From DASYSA01 sp036003885 (GTDB lineage Bacteria > Acidobacteriota > Blastocatellia > UBA7656), in assembly GCA_036003885.1 (NCBI GenBank), contig DASYSA010000239.1, forward strand, positions 1 to 10,248: a stretch of 10,248 nt of DNA. Reading direction: 5' to 3'. Of this stretch, positions 6,957 to 10,248 are shown piece after piece. The number at the start of each line of letters is the position of its first letter. Within the stretch, counting starts at the first letter, position 1. The notes beneath the pieces are model-generated. The model made no database searches. It was given only the letters and a program-made list of their open reading frames with translations, and had not been told where the DNA came from. The position numbers and the translations under genes are program-made.

Positions 6957-7874
6957 TTATAGAAACGGCTGCCAGCTCTCCAGCATAACGCGCAATTCAT
7001 CTCTCTCTTCGGGCCGAACCTCTACAAGCGGCGGCCGCACCGGGCCGCCGTCCAGGCCCACCATATCCATCATCGCCTTCATCGCGGACACCTCATACCC
7101 TTTGCGTCGAGCCCGCAGAGCGTAGAGAGGTATCACGCACCTGTGCATCAACTCCATCAACTCATCCCGGCGGCCATCGGCTGCCAGCTCATGCAGCTTG
7201 AGCGATAGCCGCGGAGCCACAGTCGCTATGCTCGACGTGTACGCGCGAATTCCAACGGCATAGTATCCGGGCACCGTGTCGTCGCCGGCGCCGCCAATCC
7301 AGGCAAGCCTGGCTCCCACACGATTGATGATCATCTGAAGCCGGCGCATGTCACCCTGTCCGTCTTTCCACGCAATGAGAGTCGGAATGCTCGTGAGACG
7401 CTCGACCATCGCTGCGCCGAAATTCGCCCAATCGCGACTGTAGATTAGCATGCCCAATCTGGTGGCCCGTCCGATGGCGCGATAGTAGTCGAGCATCCCC
7501 TCGTCATCAGCCTGCGGATAATAGGGCGGCAGAGCCAGAATCCCATCGGCGCCCGCCTCAGCTGCGGCTTGTGCAAGCTCGGTAGCCAGCCGCTCGCCAA
7601 AACCGACTCCCGCGATGACCGGCGCGCGGCTCCCCACGGCTTCCACTGTTGTTCTTACAACCTGCAAATGCTCGGCAGGCGTCAGCGAATATATCTCGCC
7701 CGTTCCACCGGCAGCAACCACGGCGCAGACCGGGTGTTCGATGAGCTTCTCGAGGTTGTGCCGCAAGCCGGCGACATCAAGCGTCAGATCGCTCCTGAAT
7801 GGAGTAACCGGGAAGGCAATCACTCCTGACAATCTGCTGCGTAGTTCAGTCGGTTCCATCATTGCTCTCATCAT
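6957..7874 (-). CDS. DHDPS/NAL-family protein, KdgD-like (5-dehydro-4-deoxyglucarate dehydratase type)
   Basis: 305 residues, one complete (beta/alpha)8 domain. K170 in LIAWKDGQGD is the Schiff-base lysine, Y145 in LIYSRDW the conserved tyrosine, and AAGGTGEIYSLTPAEH at 54-69 the pyruvate-carboxylate loop. The combination of AWKDGQGD, PPYYPQADDEG, YTSSIATVAPRLS and RRKGYEVSAMK is what I associate with 5-dehydro-4-deoxyglucarate dehydratase (EC 4.2.1.41), which makes 2,5-dioxopentanoate, CO2 and water. 2-Keto-3-deoxy-L-arabinonate dehydratase is a related alternative with the same product. No glucarate or galactarate dehydratase of the enolase superfamily is in the window, so the substrate may differ from the name. 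The ATG at 7874 overlaps the preceding stop as ATGA, pointing to translational coupling. A second ATG pair at 7862/7859 could also be used. No signal peptide; cytoplasmic. Confidence 0.88.
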   Translation of the reverse strand: MMRAMMEPTELRSRLSGVIAFPVTPFRSDLTLDVAGLRHNLEKLIEHPVCAVVAAGGTGEIYSLTPAEHLQVVRTTVEAVGSRAPVIAGVGFGERLATELAQAAAEAGADGILALPPYYPQADDEGMLDYYRAIGRATRLGMLIYSRDWANFGAAMVERLTSIPTLIAWKDGQGDMRRLQMIINRVGARLAWIGGAGDDTVPGYYAVGIRAYTSSIATVAPRLSLKLHELAADGRRDELMELMHRCVIPLYALRARRKGYEVSAMKAMMDMVGLDGGPVRPPLVEVRPEERDELRVMLESWQPFL

Positions 7875-8830
7875 CCACTCATTCCGTCCGTTCTTGCGGA
7901 CGAGTCCCAGTCAAACAATTCCCGAGCAACGGTCGCCAGTCCCTCGAGGCGTTCGGCTGACAAGGCCGACAGGTAGGGCGGTACCGGGCCCGTCTTCGCG
8001 ATGCCCGCCAGCTCTGTCGCGAAATGCAGAACCTTCGCAGGACTCCACTCATCGCGGAGGTCTTCGTGCGGAATGAAATGAGCGCGCAAGCTCTCCGCCG
8101 CCTCGAAATCGCCTCGGGCACAGGCGTCAAAGAGCATTTGGCTCGAGCGAGGCGCGATGCAGCCTGATCCCGTCGTAAACCCGGCAAGCTTCCAGTCGCG
8201 CAGGTGAGTCACCGCCGGGCGCTCGCCAATGCCGCTCAGCACAAGTGCTCGATCCACGCGCTCGAGCAACGCGTCGAGGTAGGCATCACGCGACGGGTCT
8301 TCGCGCACGACGGCGTACTTGATCCCCGCGCAGACGCCGTCACCAACCAGCCGCGCGACGATGTCGAGGCCGGCTTCTTTTCTGGGTCCGAGATTGTCCT
8401 CCTCCTTGAGATAGACTATCAGCCGAGTGTTCGCGGCTTCGGCGACTTCGCGATAGCCGCGCTCGAGTCCGTCAACGTCACGCGGGTCTGAGCACGGCAG
8501 CATCATCACACAGGGGAATTCATATCTCCTCAGCAACAACGCCTGATCCATCGCTCGCCCGTAAGAAGGCCCAAGGCTTGGGATCATCCACAGGTTGTTA
8601 CTCAACCCGCTGAGCCATTCCAACAGCTGTTCATACTCGGCAAGCGTGATGTGGTGAAGAAACGCATTGCCGCCATAGATGAACCGCGTGATCCCGCCGT
8701 TAGCAATGTGAGTCAGGATCCGATTGGTTTGCTCGAAATCCAGTGAGCGACGCGCATCACTCATTCGCGCGAGCGGCGGGACGGCAAACACTCCGCGGAA
8801 ATCTGTCGGCGATATCGTGCTTGTTTTCAT
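7871..8830 (-). CDS. Atypical dihydrodipicolinate synthase/N-acetylneuraminate lyase-family protein
   Basis: 319 residues from the ATG at 8830, where the family's usual opening appears (TDFRGVFAVPPLAR at 9-22). K171 in AGIKYAVVRE and Y140 in LIVYLKEEDN fit the Schiff-base lysine and conserved tyrosine, so class I aldolase/dehydratase chemistry is plausible. The loop that normally reads G-T-T/G-G-E is instead IYGGNAFLHHITLAEYEQLL (51-70), so substrate handling must differ from DapA. It is therefore unlikely to be the lysine-pathway enzyme. By context it may cleave or dehydrate a 2-keto-3-deoxy sugar acid, for example to pyruvate and an aldehyde. The frame remains open upstream to 8983, but that stretch covers the palindromic repeat in the gap and reads as an arginine-rich non-family extension. 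The only upstream purine-rich element is AGGA, about 11 bases before the ATG. Its stop overlaps the next start by 4 bp. Confidence 0.85.
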   Translation of the reverse strand: MKTSTISPTDFRGVFAVPPLARMSDARRSLDFEQTNRILTHIANGGITRFIYGGNAFLHHITLAEYEQLLEWLSGLSNNLWMIPSLGPSYGRAMDQALLLRRYEFPCVMMLPCSDPRDVDGLERGYREVAEAANTRLIVYLKEEDNLGPRKEAGLDIVARLVGDGVCAGIKYAVVREDPSRDAYLDALLERVDRALVLSGIGERPAVTHLRDWKLAGFTTGSGCIAPRSSQMLFDACARGDFEAAESLRAHFIPHEDLRDEWSPAKVLHFATELAGIAKTGPVPPYLSALSAERLEGLATVARELFDWDSSARTDGMSG

Positions 8831-8986
8831 CGGACGTTTGATCCTGAAATCATCTCGAGGTTGCCGCAACATTGAGTCCCGCCTGGGTACGCACGCTTCC
8901 AGCGTGCGCGTCCGCAGGATCCCACTTTTTGATTGCACTCCATTAACAACTCCGCAAAGCATGATGCTGTTGACAGCGGCCATCGG
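8831..8986. other. 156-bp gap between the fucosidase and lyase genes
   Basis: This is the only sizeable gap inside the minus-strand gene row. It holds the palindrome at 8889-8909 and no convincing gene. I could not find a clear -35/-10 pair, but an internal promoter or processing site would be expected here if the downstream genes are expressed apart from the fucosidase. Confidence 0.6.
8889..8909. repeat. REP-like intergenic palindrome
   Basis: GCACGCT (8891-8897), loop TCC, AGCGTGC (8901-8907) form a perfect 7-bp stem. On the minus strand it extends to 9 bp with one G-U pair. Outer bases CCTGG (8882-8886) and GCAGG (8914-8918) add a partial second arm. There is no T-run on either side, so it does not look like an intrinsic terminator. 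It resembles the short GC-rich palindromes scattered between genes in many Acidobacteriota and related genomes; that likeness is from memory. Confidence 0.6.
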
Positions 8987-10248
8987 CTATTTGACCGCGG
9001 TCTCGAGGACGATGACCGTAGCGATAGGATCCGCAACCTTCATCGGCGTCTGAACCGTGATGCTGTCGCCACTGTCGACGAATTTCAGTGTGGTCTTCGG
9101 ACTCTTCATCAGGTATGCCTTCTTCACTCTTTCTCCCCAGGATGGCAGTTGGAGGCTGCCGCTCGAGGGCCAGTCGAATACGTGCAGATAGATTCGACCC
9201 GGTTTGCTCGTGGCTCTTCCGAACGAAAGCTGCTTCGCGAACGGACTTGCAGTTGTTCCGTAGATTGCCTCGCCGTTCACCTTCATCCATCTGCCGACCT
9301 CGGTCAGCCGCTCAACGCTTGGCTGAGGAATGAGTCCTTCAGCAGTCGGACCGACATTGAGCAGGTAATTGCCGCCCTTCGAGGCGATGTCGATCAGATT
9401 GCGAATTATCGTCTCCGGCGACTTCCAGTGATCGTCGTAGAACTTGTAGCCCCAGGTGTCATTCATGGTCATGCAGCTCTCCCAATCGACCCCGCGCAAT
9501 CCGGTCGGTGGAATCTGCTGCTCGGGCGTTCCGAAATCGCCCGCGTACTCCTGGTCGTCCTTGCTCATCCCCTCCATGCCTTTGCGGCCTTTGCCCACGC
9601 GATTATTGATGATGATGTCCGGCTTGAGACTGCGCACAAACTTATAGAGGTCCTTGCCGTCCTCTTCGGTCCACCACTCAACCCACTCTCCGTCAAACCA
9701 CAGCACCGCCGGACTGTAAGTGGTGATGAGCTCCCGCAATTGTTCCTTCATGTACTTCACATACTCCTGCTTGCCGCCGGGATGCAATTTGGTCGTCCGA
9801 TTTCCTGCCGTCGGGTCCTTCCCCGGAGCGTCGACGTAGTGAGACGGGTGGTGCCAATCCAGGATCGAGTAGTAGAAACAGAATTTGAGACCGAGTTTCT
9901 TTGCTTCATCCGCGAGCGCCCTCATCGGGTCCCTGGCATATGGAGTCGCGTCGACAATATCGTACTTGCTCACGCGGCTGTCGTACATCGAGAACCCGTC
10001 GTGATGCTTGGAGGTAATGACTATGTATTTCATACCCGCCTGCTTTGCGAGGCGAACCCACTCAGCAGCGTTGAACTTGACCGGATTGAATTGCCGGGCG
10101 TACTTCTCGTATTCAGCGTGTGGGATATTGGCCCAGTCCATAATCCATTCACCAATTCTCTGAGAGCGCTGTCCTTTGTATTCGCCGGCGGGCACCGCGT
10201 AGAGGCCCCAGTGGATGAACATGCCGAATCGAGCTTCTCGCCACCACC
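8987..10248 (-). CDS. Alpha-L-fucosidase, GH29 (5' partial)
   Basis: The frame is open to the right edge of the window. WWREARFGMFIHWG is the usual N-terminal GH29 block, so the ATG at 10222 is internal and only a short N-terminus, possibly with a signal peptide, is missing. Counting from that Met: SKHHDGFSMYDS at 71-82, LDWHHPSHY at 121-129, VLWFDGEW at 173-180 with D177 as the likely nucleophile, and DFGTPEQ at 229-235. Lining it up with the Thermotoga maritima enzyme (D224/E266, from memory) makes E234 the likely acid/base. DWESCMTMNDTWGY (246-259) and GGNYLLNVGPTAEG further on are also GH29 hallmarks. A beta-sandwich domain closes the protein. The enzyme removes terminal alpha-L-fucose from glycans, outside the cytoplasm if a signal peptide exists. 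It is the first visible gene of the row and the clue that L-fucose may be the sugar fed to the downstream enzymes. Confidence 0.95.
   Translation of the reverse strand, partial: WWREARFGMFIHWGLYAVPAGEYKGQRSQRIGEWIMDWANIPHAEYEKYARQFNPVKFNAAEWVRLAKQAGMKYIVITSKHHDGFSMYDSRVSKYDIVDATPYARDPMRALADEAKKLGLKFCFYYSILDWHHPSHYVDAPGKDPTAGNRTTKLHPGGKQEYVKYMKEQLRELITTYSPAVLWFDGEWVEWWTEEDGKDLYKFVRSLKPDIIINNRVGKGRKGMEGMSKDDQEYAGDFGTPEQQIPPTGLRGVDWESCMTMNDTWGYKFYDDHWKSPETIIRNLIDIASKGGNYLLNVGPTAEGLIPQPSVERLTEVGRWMKVNGEAIYGTTASPFAKQLSFGRATSKPGRIYLHVFDWPSSGSLQLPSWGERVKKAYLMKSPKTTLKFVDSGDSITVQTPMKVADPIATVIVLETAVK

Noticed and set aside
7871..8830. Calling this gene dapA (lysine biosynthesis)
   Set aside because: The substrate loop is not DapA-like and all neighbours concern sugar acids.
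8831..8983. 51-residue N-terminal extension of the first DHDPS-family protein
   Set aside because: It translates the intergenic palindrome (TRTLEACVPR) and matches no family start; homology-like sequence begins at the ATG at 8830.

Overview
The window looks like an accessory carbohydrate-use region of a GC-rich, free-living Gram-negative bacterium. I lean to Acidobacteriota, because of the membrane-linked PQQ-repeat protein family at the left edge and the short GC-rich palindromic repeats between genes. That assignment is an impression, not a measured result.

Layout: (1) Positions 2-1387, plus strand: the C-terminal part of a PQQ-like beta-propeller protein whose N-terminus lies outside the window. 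(2) Positions 1398-1637: four tandem copies of a 62-63 bp unit. Each carries a 9-bp GC-rich hairpin. They fill the gap between two convergent genes and probably act as a two-way terminator array. (3) Positions 10248 down to 1643, minus strand: seven collinear genes, tightly packed except for one 156-bp gap. In transcription order they are: alpha-L-fucosidase (GH29, start outside the window), an atypical DHDPS/NAL-family lyase, a KdgD-like DHDPS-family dehydratase, an MFS sugar-acid transporter (ACS family), an IlvD/Edd-family aldonate dehydratase, an exported alginate-lyase-family protein, and an FAH-family hydrolase. Junctions include a 4-bp ATGA overlap, an 11-bp overlap and gaps of 10-30 bp, as expected for one operon. 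The exception is the gap between the fucosidase and the first lyase gene, which holds a REP-like palindrome.

How the genes fit together (inference): the fucosidase and the alginate-lyase-like protein would release sugars or uronates from a polysaccharide. The MFS protein would bring sugar acids into the cell. The IlvD-family enzyme would turn an aldonate into a 2-keto-3-deoxy acid. The two DHDPS-family enzymes and the FAH-family enzyme offer aldol cleavage, dehydration/decarboxylation, or diketo-acid hydrolysis of that intermediate. This is the logic of a non-phosphorylated oxidative pathway, as known for L-fucose, L-rhamnose, L-arabinose, D-xylose and aldarates. The sugar dehydrogenase, lactonase, 2-keto-3-deoxy acid dehydrogenase and any regulator are not in the window. 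The exact substrate cannot be fixed from sequence alone; L-fucose is a reasonable first guess because of the fucosidase.

I saw no tRNA, rRNA, CRISPR array, insertion sequence or integrase.
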